64,000 bases of DNA from UBA1412 sp964609795 (GTDB taxonomy: Bacteria > Verrucomicrobiota > Verrucomicrobiia > Limisphaerales > UBA1412): contig CAZSTC010000001.1 in the NCBI GenBank assembly GCA_964609795.1, forward strand, positions 65,258 through 129,257, in the 5' to 3' direction. A program made the position numbers and the translations under genes. Shown here piece after piece: positions 33,898-42,481 of the stretch (positions are counted from its first letter, which is position 1; every line of letters starts with the position of its first letter). Below the pieces are notes generated by a model that worked only from the letters and a program-made list of their open reading frames with translations, made no database searches and was not told where the DNA came from.

Positions 33898-35862
33898 TCA
33901 CTTTTTTTCATCTTCTTTTTCCAGGTGCACCTTGATAGAACCAAAGGTTTTTAAGGGATTACTCTTCTGCGGTTCTTTAGTTACCTGGGTATTCAGTTTG
34001 GCACGAGTGTCGCGGACCGCTTTGACAATCCGATCCCCTGCAAAATTATCAGCCGAGTTTGCCTCGAAGCCGCTCCACTTTGGAACTTCAAATTTTTTGG
34101 GTTGCTTCTGTCCCATCTCCAGTTTGAGACGCATGATTCGTCTCTCGGCCAAGGGAACAAAGGGACTTTCAGGATTCAGCGTGCCAATCCTTTTCAAGGC
34201 CGCCTTGGCCGATTCAAGATCTTGCGCATTGAGGAAAAAATCAGCTTCCCGATTGAGCCACTTGGCAATTTTGCTGGGAGTCTCTCCCGGAGTATTGATC
34301 ATGACCTCCATTTGAGCAATGGCTGCATTCACCTCACCGCACTGATAGGCATATAGAGCAGCCAACTCCTCGCGGGACTCCCAGTCAGCAGGATGTTGAG
34401 CCAGATGCTCATCAAGTTTTTCCATTTCTTTAACCCAAAGTTTATCGTCTTCTTTTGTTTCTTCTCCCTTTTGAGACGAAGATTCCGAGCCCGAAAGAGT
34501 CAGTTCTTCCGGTTTGATCGGCCCCGGGGAATTCACCTGTGCGCGCTTGGCATACGTATCCCGGACCACTTTGGCAATTTTCTTGTCGTTGAATTTAGCC
34601 AGAGAGGGGTCTGTCTCCGGCACTATGTAAGTGGAGGCTGCCTCTTTTTCCAACTCCATCTTGAGAAGAGAAATTCGGTTTTGAGCCATATTGGCCGGGG
34701 CACTTTCAGGATAGCGTTTAATAATCCGCTCCAGGGCCGTTTTGGCTCCGGATAAGTCGTGAGCCCGGATATAGAAATCGGCCTCCATGTTGAGCCACTG
34801 GGCTACTTTCTTTTTGGGTTGCTCCGGGATTTCCAACAACATCTCCAACTGTGCCACCGCCGCACGGACATCCTGGCAATCCCGAGAATAGATAGAGGCT
34901 AATTTTTCGTGGGCATCCCAGTCGTGAGGATGGTCTTCCAGGAATTGAGCCAGTTGGGCAACTTCTTCCTGCCAGGTCACCTCCGGCATATCCCATCCCT
35001 TGAAACCTTTCACAAGCCCCAAGTCCTCCACAATCCGAATGACTTTCTTCGTTTCTGGAGTTCCTTCATTAGGGAGACAGAGACGGCTTTTTCGCTGTAG
35101 GGCAAACGAAGCCGCTTCACTTCCCGGGTAGCGATCTACAATGGCTTGCAGAGCCTCCTTGGCCCCCTCCAAATTCCGAAGGTGAACAAGCCGCCAATCG
35201 GCTAGGCGATTGTATATAAGAGCTCCCAGCTTCGGATCCAAACTCGATTGGGAGAGCATCTCATTTACAACCTCCTCAGCACGGGCAACGTCCTTCAAAT
35301 CGTCGGCAAAAATGGCAGCTTTGAGCAGCTTCCCCTCAAAACTATTGGGGATATCCCGAAGTTGGCTTTCAATATTATCCAATGCTTCCTGGTACATTCC
35401 TCTTTTGCGAAAACCCTCGGCAATGGAGCTCAAAAAAGTCTTTTCAACCTTTTCGCCCCGCCCTCCAAAACCATAGAGAGCCTGTCCGAAAAAGTTACCG
35501 ATTTTTGAACAAATAATAGGAGTCAGCCAGGCGGCAAGAATGACTCCCAAAACAGCTCGGAGTAAAACGCCAAACGTCCCCGCAAAGCCGGATGTTGAAA
35601 AAACCAGGTCGACTCCACACATGTAGATAAAGAGGGTAATCACCCCCACATATACCAGTGTCCGAAGGGCCTCTCTCTTCCAGTTCTCTGCCCCCATAAT
35701 ATGAGTCCAGAAGAAACGGAAGACGGCGCCCACTACCAGGAGTGCTATAATCTGATACGTGGCTACCCCGTAAAGAGCCAACACGAGTAATAAGAGCATC
35801 ACCCACAGCCAGAACTGTTCACTCTTAAGCCTCAGTCTACACAGATTCAGCATTTTTTTCAT
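33898..35862 (-). CDS. Polytopic membrane protein with duplicated TPR-rich soluble region
   Basis: A 654-residue protein. Residues about 12-120 contain four hydrophobic segments. The remainder is soluble, helical and TPR-like (EGFRKRGMYQEALDNIESQL, SAKAALKRIGTLNPES). The second half contains two copies of a unit of about 180 residues, beginning near 294 (FLEDHPHDWDAHEKLA) and near 477 (HLAQHPADWESREELA); each continues with an AQWLNxEADF helix, a xLxSAKxALxRI helix and ends with KxxKVVRDTxAK. Such TPR proteins usually act as scaffolds. A GTG further upstream would overlap the ferredoxin gene by 26 bases; the ATG at 35862 gives a better membrane start. It is probably co-transcribed with the ferredoxin gene. 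Confidence 0.78.
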   Translation of the reverse strand: MKKMLNLCRLRLKSEQFWLWVMLLLLVLALYGVATYQIIALLVVGAVFRFFWTHIMGAENWKREALRTLVYVGVITLFIYMCGVDLVFSTSGFAGTFGVLLRAVLGVILAAWLTPIICSKIGNFFGQALYGFGGRGEKVEKTFLSSIAEGFRKRGMYQEALDNIESQLRDIPNSFEGKLLKAAIFADDLKDVARAEEVVNEMLSQSSLDPKLGALIYNRLADWRLVHLRNLEGAKEALQAIVDRYPGSEAASFALQRKSRLCLPNEGTPETKKVIRIVEDLGLVKGFKGWDMPEVTWQEEVAQLAQFLEDHPHDWDAHEKLASIYSRDCQDVRAAVAQLEMLLEIPEQPKKKVAQWLNMEADFYIRAHDLSGAKTALERIIKRYPESAPANMAQNRISLLKMELEKEAASTYIVPETDPSLAKFNDKKIAKVVRDTYAKRAQVNSPGPIKPEELTLSGSESSSQKGEETKEDDKLWVKEMEKLDEHLAQHPADWESREELAALYAYQCGEVNAAIAQMEVMINTPGETPSKIAKWLNREADFFLNAQDLESAKAALKRIGTLNPESPFVPLAERRIMRLKLEMGQKQPKKFEVPKWSGFEANSADNFAGDRIVKAVRDTRAKLNTQVTKEPQKSNPLKTFGSIKVHLEKEDEKK

Positions 35863-35896
35863 TTGAAGAGAGTTTTGGGGTTGTTTAGAGGGCCTC

Positions 35897-36130
35897 TTAT
35901 TCTCCGTCGTCACCAATCGCACCCACCGGGCAATTGCCTAACGCTTCCCGGCACAACTCTTCCTCTTCAGGAGTCTCCGGTTGTCGCTTGACGTAGGAGT
36001 GTCCCCCGGCTTCACAGCGCACAAAGACCTCCGGACACGTCTCCCGACACAGTCCGCAATCAATGCACTGACTATCACAATAGTAACGCCCCGGGGCGTT
36101 CTTCTCAAAACGATCTGCTAAGTTTGCCAT
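35897..36130 (-). CDS. Small 4Fe-4S ferredoxin
   Basis: A 77-residue electron carrier. CIDCGLCRETCPEVF (Cys22, Cys25, Cys28, Cys32) is a standard CxxCxxCxxxCP motif for a [4Fe-4S] cluster; additional cysteines occur at 18, near 39, near 59 and in NCPVGAI near the end, the latter resembling the CP that completes the cluster in single-cluster ferredoxins. The protein is very acidic, as usual. AAAAGGAA precedes the ATG by about 6 bases. It lies 34 bases before the TPR membrane protein gene; a partner redox enzyme is not evident here. Confidence 0.9.
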   Translation of the reverse strand: MANLADRFEKNAPGRYYCDSQCIDCGLCRETCPEVFVRCEAGGHSYVKRQPETPEEEELCREALGNCPVGAIGDDGE

Positions 36131-36255
36131 GTGATTCCTTTTTTGTTTCTGTTAAGCCTTAAAAAATATCCCTCTTCCACCATCTTCGTGATGGTACAAC
36201 AGTCAATTAGCTGAATGGAAGTTTTTTTTCAGGTCTCCAGCAGAAACCCGGTTTT

Positions 36256-36273
36256 TAGCGAATGGGAGAGAAA
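36256..36273 (+). repeat. Copy 1 of an 18-bp intergenic repeat TAGCGRATGGGAGAGRAA
   Basis: TAGCGAATGGGAGAGAAA lies between the ferredoxin gene and paralogue 2. A second copy (TAGCGGATGGGAGAGGAA) is at 39393-39410, upstream of paralogue 3; 16 of 18 bases agree. The meaning is unknown, and the match could be coincidental. Confidence 0.3.
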
Positions 36274-36312
36274 CGCACCGAGAATAATCACCCAAGAGGT
36301 TAGATAAAAGTA

Positions 36313-37632
36313 TTAGTGCATTTCGTCAGCCACTTCGGGATTGTTTTTCGTAAACTCTATCATTGCTTTTCCCAGTCGATCCATGAAGCCGGATTGAGCG
36401 AGCCGTTTCATCGTTTCCTGACTGTCGATTTTAACGCCGGATGTCGCAAATTCGTTTAGTAAATTACGGGAAACGCCAATACTTTCTTTAAAGAGAGCCA
36501 GGTCACCTGCATGGGATTGCTCCAGTTCATTCAAAAGATTTAAGCGGCCTTGGATCATTTCAGGGCTCAGTTTATCATAGCTATCTGGGTCTGAAATCAT
36601 CATTACCACAATACTCCCCACGAAATCAACATCGTTATCACCGTATCCATCAACCATTAGTTTAACCATAGAGTCTGCATCCGAATTAATGCCAATATAC
36701 TCGTCAAAGATCGAAACCATCTCCATACGTTCCGTGAGCTTCATCTCCGTTTTACTGAAGGCTTCTCGGATACTGGGGAGGGCTGCCTCACCCATCAACT
36801 CCAATTTTTTTCGCATCAGTGAGGTTTCTATATTTCCATCTTCATCGACAAATTCGATTGCCACTGCCAAGTCCGAAACGTCATCCCCACACTTTTCTTT
36901 CAAGAAGCTCAGGACTTTGATTAAGTTGTACCCAATTAAGTTACTCTTTGTATTTGCGGACAACATCTGTCTGAGCGATTTAATACACACGGAGCGGAAC
37001 TCTTCCCCGTTGGCTCTCATTAAAGCCTGTGCTGCATGGCAAATTTCAGCAGGATTAGTTGCCGAGAGCATAGTTTCACAGAGTAGGGTGAGGGAAGCGG
37101 AGTTATTGAGATTGATGAGCACTCCCATGAGCCCCAGTCGAGAACTGGGGGGGACTGTTTCAATTTCGTCTCCGAAGTAGAGAGGGATTGAGAAGTTCCA
37201 ATTGCGTATTAATTCGACGTTGTGTCCGCTTTGTAAATAGTCACGAATGGCATCAAGCGATTTTTCACCATTATCCCTCAGACCCTGAAAGACGAAGTAA
37301 GCCTCCCGCATTTGGTCCCGCCATTGGTTGCGCAATGGTGCATCTTCTTTTCTGATCAGGCTATTGGTATAATTTTGCATATCTTTAAAGCGTTCTACTA
37401 AGACCGATGGCTCCAGTTGAGGGACCGTCATTTTGGCCTTGTTGGAGATTTCCGCTTCTATGGCTGTTTCCAATTCCTTCAGAGAGGCTTGCAACTGAGC
37501 CTCGTTAAGGGTCCAGTCGGTACGTTGTTGATCCAGCGCGCGGGCGGAGGAGTGCTGAATCTGAAAAACAAGGGCCGCTGCCGCAGCCGCAACAAGAGCA
37601 CTGATTCCAAGTAAAATATAAAGCTTTTTCAT
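36313..37632 (-). CDS. Membrane-anchored helical-repeat protein, paralogue 2 of 3
   Basis: A 439-residue protein of the same unrecognised family as 10000-11277 and 37675-39156. Residues 4-24 form an Ala-rich membrane anchor or uncleaved signal, followed by a coiled coil (about 30-68) and a helical domain. Shared signatures: AYFVFQGL, DAIRDYLQSGHNVEL, VPPSSRLGLMGVL and the late GRLNLLNELEQ helix. Against paralogue 1 it lacks the Gly/Met-rich tail. It lies 42 bases after paralogue 3 in the same direction, so the two are probably co-transcribed. No enzymatic motif is visible; a scaffolding role in the envelope is the most that can be inferred. Confidence 0.75.
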   Translation of the reverse strand: MKKLYILLGISALVAAAAAALVFQIQHSSARALDQQRTDWTLNEAQLQASLKELETAIEAEISNKAKMTVPQLEPSVLVERFKDMQNYTNSLIRKEDAPLRNQWRDQMREAYFVFQGLRDNGEKSLDAIRDYLQSGHNVELIRNWNFSIPLYFGDEIETVPPSSRLGLMGVLINLNNSASLTLLCETMLSATNPAEICHAAQALMRANGEEFRSVCIKSLRQMLSANTKSNLIGYNLIKVLSFLKEKCGDDVSDLAVAIEFVDEDGNIETSLMRKKLELMGEAALPSIREAFSKTEMKLTERMEMVSIFDEYIGINSDADSMVKLMVDGYGDNDVDFVGSIVVMMISDPDSYDKLSPEMIQGRLNLLNELEQSHAGDLALFKESIGVSRNLLNEFATSGVKIDSQETMKRLAQSGFMDRLGKAMIEFTKNNPEVADEMH

Positions 37633-37674
37633 ATTGGTAGTAAGTTGAGTGGTCTCTTTAAAACTCTATTTCTT

Positions 37675-39156
37675 CTATTTCTCTTTCTCTTTTGTTTCAA
37701 GGGCCTCTTTTTTCATTTTATCCAAGTCTTTCTGAATTGACTGCTCTAACTCTTCAATTTTTTCTTGTCGGCTCATTTCTTTTATTTTTGCCGCCAGTCT
37801 CTCCCTCTCCATCATGTCGAACTCTTTATCCAGCTCCGCATCCGGGTTGGCCTGACGCTCCAAATTTGCCCGAGTTAAATTAATCACTTCCTGCATCAGC
37901 TCATCATTGGCATACTCTGCTGCAATTGTATCTAAGAGCCCCAGCCGAGCAGTAATGAAGCCTTGCTTGCGTTCACCGGTAAGCGATTGAGTTGACTCAG
38001 TGGCAAAATAGTCATCCAAGTTCTCAAGATTTGATACCAACCGATAACGAGATTCCTGGTGCGACATATTGTTGTCTCCCCGCAGCAAAGTGAGGTACAT
38101 CTCCGTGGCCATGGGGTTAATGCCTGAATAACTAAGCGCTACATTTTCGAAGAAGTTATCGAAAAGCCTCCTTTGAAGTATAATTCCTTCATCAGTTTTC
38201 TCACCAGCCTTCTTGTTTTCCCTCATGCGCAAAAAGGCCGCATAGCACCATTGAATATTCTCTTCTCCTAAGAGCTCTCTTGTGCTGGAAAAAAGAGAGG
38301 TATTCACAACTTCTTCGCCTGAGAACCCATTCTTAGTCATCCAGGCTCCCTCCTCCATAAGAGTGCGTGCAAACTCAGTGTCTTTGAGGGTTCTGAATAG
38401 AAGATTGTAGATGCTGGTGATATTGTTCATATTCTTGGCTGATTCCGAAAGAGCCTTGTTTATTTTATTAATAGTATCTGGATCGGTTACCACTTGTTGC
38501 CGTGACATCGCTATTTCAGGAGCGACCTTCTCCGTCTGGCCCACAATCTCCCGATACATATTCCGCGCAGCTTTGACGCAATGAGAGTGATAGGTTTCCG
38601 GAGAAATCTCTAATAAAACTTTGCAGAGGTTTTCCAACTCAGTTGCCGTTTGAGTGACAGGGAGCAATTGGCTCAAGAGTGCCGCCGATTCCATGGTGCG
38701 CATTCCGCAAAGTATGGCCGCGATTTCCTGCCGCAACGTATGGGGAGGAGGAAAATAAGGAAGCTCCAAATCTGTGTCCACTCCGCTTATGAAGAAATCT
38801 TTGATGGCCGGCAGTGCATTGGTGCCCGCATCAGCCAAACCCTGCAAACAGTAGAAAGCACGGTAGTTCTTATCTGATTCCGTTTTTTCCATCTCAAGCT
38901 CGATCAGGCTCTGTACCAGGAACCTGGGGTCCAGAGGAGCCAATTTCTGGATATCCAGCCGGGTGGTCTCGGCTAGTAGGCGAACTCGGGCCTCTTCCAG
39001 CTTAGCTTCCAGAAGCGCCTGCTCAGCGGAGTGTTCTTTTACCAGTTGTTCCAGGGATCGTTTAGACTTACCCAGAGATGTTTTTACCCAATACCCGCTG
39101 GCGCATATTGCAAGGCCAAGGATGACAATTCCGATTACAAATTTACTATTTCCCAT
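37675..39156 (-). CDS. Membrane-anchored helical-repeat protein, paralogue 3 of 3
   Basis: A 493-residue member of the same family, the most divergent of the three. It has an N-terminal membrane segment (about 5-24), a long coiled coil (about 28-70), the shared AFYCLQGL, PAIKDFFISGVDTDLEL, FPPPHTLRQEIAAIL and ARLGLLDTIAAEY elements, and a C-terminal highly charged Glu/Lys/Met-rich helix (about 440-493, MMERERLAAKIKEMSRQEK...) that is absent from the others. It precedes paralogue 2 and follows coaX at a distance of 329 bp, so it probably has its own promoter. Confidence 0.73.
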   Translation of the reverse strand: MGNSKFVIGIVILGLAICASGYWVKTSLGKSKRSLEQLVKEHSAEQALLEAKLEEARVRLLAETTRLDIQKLAPLDPRFLVQSLIELEMEKTESDKNYRAFYCLQGLADAGTNALPAIKDFFISGVDTDLELPYFPPPHTLRQEIAAILCGMRTMESAALLSQLLPVTQTATELENLCKVLLEISPETYHSHCVKAARNMYREIVGQTEKVAPEIAMSRQQVVTDPDTINKINKALSESAKNMNNITSIYNLLFRTLKDTEFARTLMEEGAWMTKNGFSGEEVVNTSLFSSTRELLGEENIQWCYAAFLRMRENKKAGEKTDEGIILQRRLFDNFFENVALSYSGINPMATEMYLTLLRGDNNMSHQESRYRLVSNLENLDDYFATESTQSLTGERKQGFITARLGLLDTIAAEYANDELMQEVINLTRANLERQANPDAELDKEFDMMERERLAAKIKEMSRQEKIEELEQSIQKDLDKMKKEALETKEKEK

Positions 39157-39485
39157 ATATTCTCTTCTATACTCTCTTAAAAACCAGAGCGCCTTTCACA
39201 GTGTCCCTTTCAAACTGTAATTGAGCAGGAAAATAAAAAAAGGCGGCTCTTCCGGGCACTACACTTCCAGTCAGCTTACATGATGAAACGAAATCATCAA
39301 AAAATAACTGAAAACCGACACGTGAATTTCTTAGCATTTTAAGAGAGTTGATGCAACTTTTTTATAAAAAAATTACAACGAACCTCAATCTATAGCGGAT
39401 GGGAGAGGAAAGGGACAAAGAAACTGGAAACAGGATATTAGATCGAAGAGGAGGCGGAGAATCAGATTTCTAAGAGGGAACGGGT
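39157..39485. other. AT-rich intergenic region between coaX and paralogue 3
   Basis: A 329-bp stretch without a supportable gene. It should hold the paralogue 3 promoter and the end of the coaX transcript. An AT-rich inverted repeat (CTTTTTTATAAAAAAA, about 39357-39372) and the second copy of the 18-bp repeat (39393-39410) are the only structures noted. No RNA gene was recognised. Confidence 0.45.
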
Positions 39486-40238
39486 TTAACTCTGAGCATG
39501 TAGAAGAGCCAGCAGGAGTCCTTTAAGAGTCAGCTCGGGGTCAACAGAGGTGATATCGGGAATTTTTTCTGAAATCATCCTGGAGTATCCTCCTGTCGCG
39601 ATAAAGGGCAGGTGTTCCAATTGAAATTCATTTTTTATTTCCTTAATCAGCTCTTTAATCAGCCCCCTGTATCCGTGCACGGCGCCAATGCGCATAGCGT
39701 CAGCCGTGCTCTTGCCAACTACAGAAGGCATCTCCCAAATTTCTATGCAGGGAAGCTGAGCCGTTTTTTCGTGGAGGTAAGTGGTCATGGTGGCCAGACC
39801 GGGAGCAATAATGCCTCCTGCGTAGTTCCCGGCAGCATTCACAATATCAAAGGTCACTGCGGTACCGAAATCAATAGCAACGGAAGGGAAACCATAATAA
39901 TGGGCCAGAGCGATGGCATTTGCTAATCGATCGGCTCCTACTGAAGAGGGAATAGGGTAATCAATGCCGATTTTCCAAAGTGTCTGGCAAGTCAGTTCAA
40001 AAGGGGGCTTCTTCCAAAGGCGGGCAAGCATTTCCCTGGCTTGCTCGGAGGCCTGGGGGACGACACTGCAAAAGGCTGCCTGCTCGATTATTCTTCCCTG
40101 ACAAAAGCCCTGAAGTAGAAAAGGCATGGAAGCGTTCTTCCAGGCAAGAGTGGGCAAATCGATCTGATCCAGGATTCCATCATGGTTGGCTAATCCGGCA
40201 TGGGTATGCGTGTTGCCTATATCCAGGAGCAGATACAT
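39486..40238 (-). CDS. coaX: Type III pantothenate kinase
   Basis: Phosphorylates pantothenate in the first step of coenzyme A biosynthesis in the cytosol. The ASKHA-fold signatures of CoaX are clear: LLLDIGNTHTHAGL at the N-terminus (phosphate loop), GADRLANAIAL (about residues 99-109), AIDFGTAVTFDIV (about residues 120-132), GGIIAPGL and ATGGYS. Length (250) is normal. It lies 54 bases downstream of the coiled-coil/TPR gene and is probably in the same operon. Confidence 0.95.
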   Translation of the reverse strand: MYLLLDIGNTHTHAGLANHDGILDQIDLPTLAWKNASMPFLLQGFCQGRIIEQAAFCSVVPQASEQAREMLARLWKKPPFELTCQTLWKIGIDYPIPSSVGADRLANAIALAHYYGFPSVAIDFGTAVTFDIVNAAGNYAGGIIAPGLATMTTYLHEKTAQLPCIEIWEMPSVVGKSTADAMRIGAVHGYRGLIKELIKEIKNEFQLEHLPFIATGGYSRMISEKIPDITSVDPELTLKGLLLALLHAQS

Positions 40239-40292
40239 GAAAACTAGATTTTACAATATCTCAGGGAGAAACGACGCCCTTTATCGATACTC

Positions 40293-42368
40293 TTATTCTG
40301 TTGCGACGCCTTCTTCAGGAGCTTGGCTTTCCTCCAGCGCTGTTTGGAGCAGCTTTTCAAAATCAGGATTGGTGGAGGCTCCCAGAGAGACAGCTTTCTG
40401 GTAGTGATAATTTGCCAACTGCGGATAAGCCGGCTTGGTCGTGGCGTAGAGGACTGCCAGGTTATAGTGCGCCACTGAGTAACGGGGATTGGATTTCAGA
40501 GCTGCACGGAAAGCTTTTTCAGCGTCTGTGCGCAGACCGCGCTCACCCAACACCATTCCGAGATAGTTTTGAGTCTCGGCATTATTCGGGTCGATTTTGG
40601 CAGAGGTGCTCAAAAGCTCAAAAGCGTCGTCAATTTTACGATTCTTGAGGTTTAAGATGGCCAGAAGGTTGATTACGAAAGTATCTTGCGGATCCAGCGA
40701 GTAGGCCTTTTTGAGGTTGATTTCAGCCTCATTTAATTTGCCCAGTTCCAATTGAGCCGCTCCCAGGTTGCCCAGGGTATAGACGCTGTTTTCGTCCAGG
40801 GAGAGGAGACGCTGGAAAAGGCGTTCGGCCTCATTCATTCTGCCTTCGGAAAATTCTTTGACACCTTCGGCGGCGATCTCTTTGCCTTCCGGAGGAGCTG
40901 AATGGCGCAGGCTCGAGCCCATGGCGCTGCCTTTAGCCGGTTCGCCGGTGGAGAGTGTTACCTGGCTATCCAGGACCGCGCCAACACGAATCGGTTTACC
41001 CGGACGCATCAAGGCCAATTCTTCGGGAGTATACGGCTCTTTGGTTTTCTCATAAACCGCAATTTTTGCACGGAGCCGGTCTATGTTGTCGAGCAGCTTG
41101 GATTCAGCTTTCCGTGAGGCAGCATCGCGAAGGACTTTGTTTTCTTCTTTGAGGCCATCGACCATTTTCTCCAGGTCGCCGACCTGACGCTGAAGAGAAT
41201 TAAGTTCGGAGGGGTTCGGTAAAGAGTTCGTAGCGGCTGCCTCTCTTGATTTCTGCAGCTCGAGCTCCATCTGACTTGAGGAGAGTTTTATCTGTGCCAG
41301 CTCGGCTGCTACGGCCTCATAGCGGCTCAGGGTACTTTCAATGGCTTCCTGTGATTCTTTCTTGGATAAATCAGCAGCAGCTTTGAGAGCCTCATTTTCA
41401 GCACGGAGCGTTTCAATATTTTGCGTCATCTCGGCAACAAGCTTCTCCTGCTGGAGCAGTAGTTTTTCTGTTTCCTGCCCCTTATCGCCCGGGGTGGCAC
41501 TTAGGAATGTTTTGAGCTGTGTAGAAAGCCGTTCATTTTCTGCGCGAACAGTTACAATCTCCTTCTCCAAGGTTTGTATTTGAACATTGGCAGAGGCCTC
41601 TGAGTCTTCAGGGGATTTATCCTGTTTTTTCGCCTCTTTACGCAGAGATGAATTTTCCTCTTTGAGGGTGCTTAGCTGTGTGTTGAGTTTTTTAATTTCT
41701 TCGCGGGCTTTATCCAGGCGTTTAATTTCTCTGGATGAGAGTGGTTTGCCTTCCGGTTCTTCTGGGGTGAGATTTTTACTGAGATCAGCCAGCTGGATTT
41801 TGAGCAGAGCGTTAGTTTGAGTCAGTTCAGCAATGGTTTTTTCAGCTTTTTGAAGCTCCCTGGGATCAACGTTGGCCGGTTGAGCAGATGTGGCCTCACG
41901 GAGACGGGCATCCAGATCGTCACGGATTTTTTCCAGTTGAGCCAATTGCGTCTTTAAGGAACGGATTTCTGCATCGTTGGCGTTCTCCGGAGCATTGGGT
42001 CGCACCGGGGTCCCTTCCGTGGGAGATGCCGGCGGAGTGTCTACAGTTGTAGGGGGGTCAAACTGCTGCATTTTGGTCTTCACATATGAGAGGCGGAAAT
42101 CCACGAGCTTTTGATTCCAGTTGGGAAACTCTTTTTTGATGTTCTCCAGGAAGCCCTGAGCGCGTTGATAAAGCTCATAAGCATCCCGTTTCTTGCCCAT
42201 TTGCCAAGCTTCATCAGCGCCTAAAATAGTATTGTAGACCTCGATGTAGAGATCATCCACATCCCTCTGACCTTCTTGCGCTTTCAAGCCCGTTGGGCAA
42301 AAAAGCAGGGAACCTATTAAAAAAGCGGCCATCACTATGTAGGCCGGGCATTTATACCAGCGTCTCAT
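40293..42368 (-). CDS. Exported coiled-coil and TPR protein
   Basis: A 691-residue protein with an N-terminal signal or anchor (about 8-30, ending LKAQ), a short helical domain, a Pro/Thr-rich linker (about 105-125), and long coiled coils (about 130-460) in a tropomyosin-like heptad pattern. The C-terminal 170 residues hold about five TPR units (NEAERLFQRLLSLDENSVYTL, NEAEINLKKAYSLDPQDTF, DDAFELLSTSAKIDPNN, TDAEKAFRAALKSNPRY, YPQLANYHYQKAVSLG). This layout resembles YbgF/CpoB-type envelope coordinators in a general way only. The ATG at 42368 is chosen over an upstream TTG. It is transcribed divergently from the Gfo/Idh/MocA gene, with about 110 bp between them. Confidence 0.8.
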   Translation of the reverse strand: MRRWYKCPAYIVMAAFLIGSLLFCPTGLKAQEGQRDVDDLYIEVYNTILGADEAWQMGKKRDAYELYQRAQGFLENIKKEFPNWNQKLVDFRLSYVKTKMQQFDPPTTVDTPPASPTEGTPVRPNAPENANDAEIRSLKTQLAQLEKIRDDLDARLREATSAQPANVDPRELQKAEKTIAELTQTNALLKIQLADLSKNLTPEEPEGKPLSSREIKRLDKAREEIKKLNTQLSTLKEENSSLRKEAKKQDKSPEDSEASANVQIQTLEKEIVTVRAENERLSTQLKTFLSATPGDKGQETEKLLLQQEKLVAEMTQNIETLRAENEALKAAADLSKKESQEAIESTLSRYEAVAAELAQIKLSSSQMELELQKSREAAATNSLPNPSELNSLQRQVGDLEKMVDGLKEENKVLRDAASRKAESKLLDNIDRLRAKIAVYEKTKEPYTPEELALMRPGKPIRVGAVLDSQVTLSTGEPAKGSAMGSSLRHSAPPEGKEIAAEGVKEFSEGRMNEAERLFQRLLSLDENSVYTLGNLGAAQLELGKLNEAEINLKKAYSLDPQDTFVINLLAILNLKNRKIDDAFELLSTSAKIDPNNAETQNYLGMVLGERGLRTDAEKAFRAALKSNPRYSVAHYNLAVLYATTKPAYPQLANYHYQKAVSLGASTNPDFEKLLQTALEESQAPEEGVATE

Positions 42369-42446
42369 CACACGGCTATTGAAACATATCGGGGGCGCTG
42401 ATGCCAACAAAATCGCAGGAACTCAACTTGTGAGGGGGTCGAACTC

Positions 42447-42475
42447 TTGACAAAGAGTCGAATAACGCGTAAATT
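42447..42475 (+). promoter_or_regulatory. Promoter of the Gfo/Idh/MocA gene, probably leaderless
   Basis: A perfect TTGACA (42447-42452) and TAAATT (42470-42475) are spaced by 17 bases. The -10 box ends 6 bases before the ATG at 42482, so transcription should begin at or next to the start codon. No ribosome-binding site is present. Confidence 0.7.
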
Positions 42476-42481
42476 AAACCC

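Noticed and set aside
39357..39372. AT-rich inverted repeat as the coaX terminator
   Set aside because: The stem is A/T only and would be too unstable to terminate; more likely part of an AT-rich promoter region.
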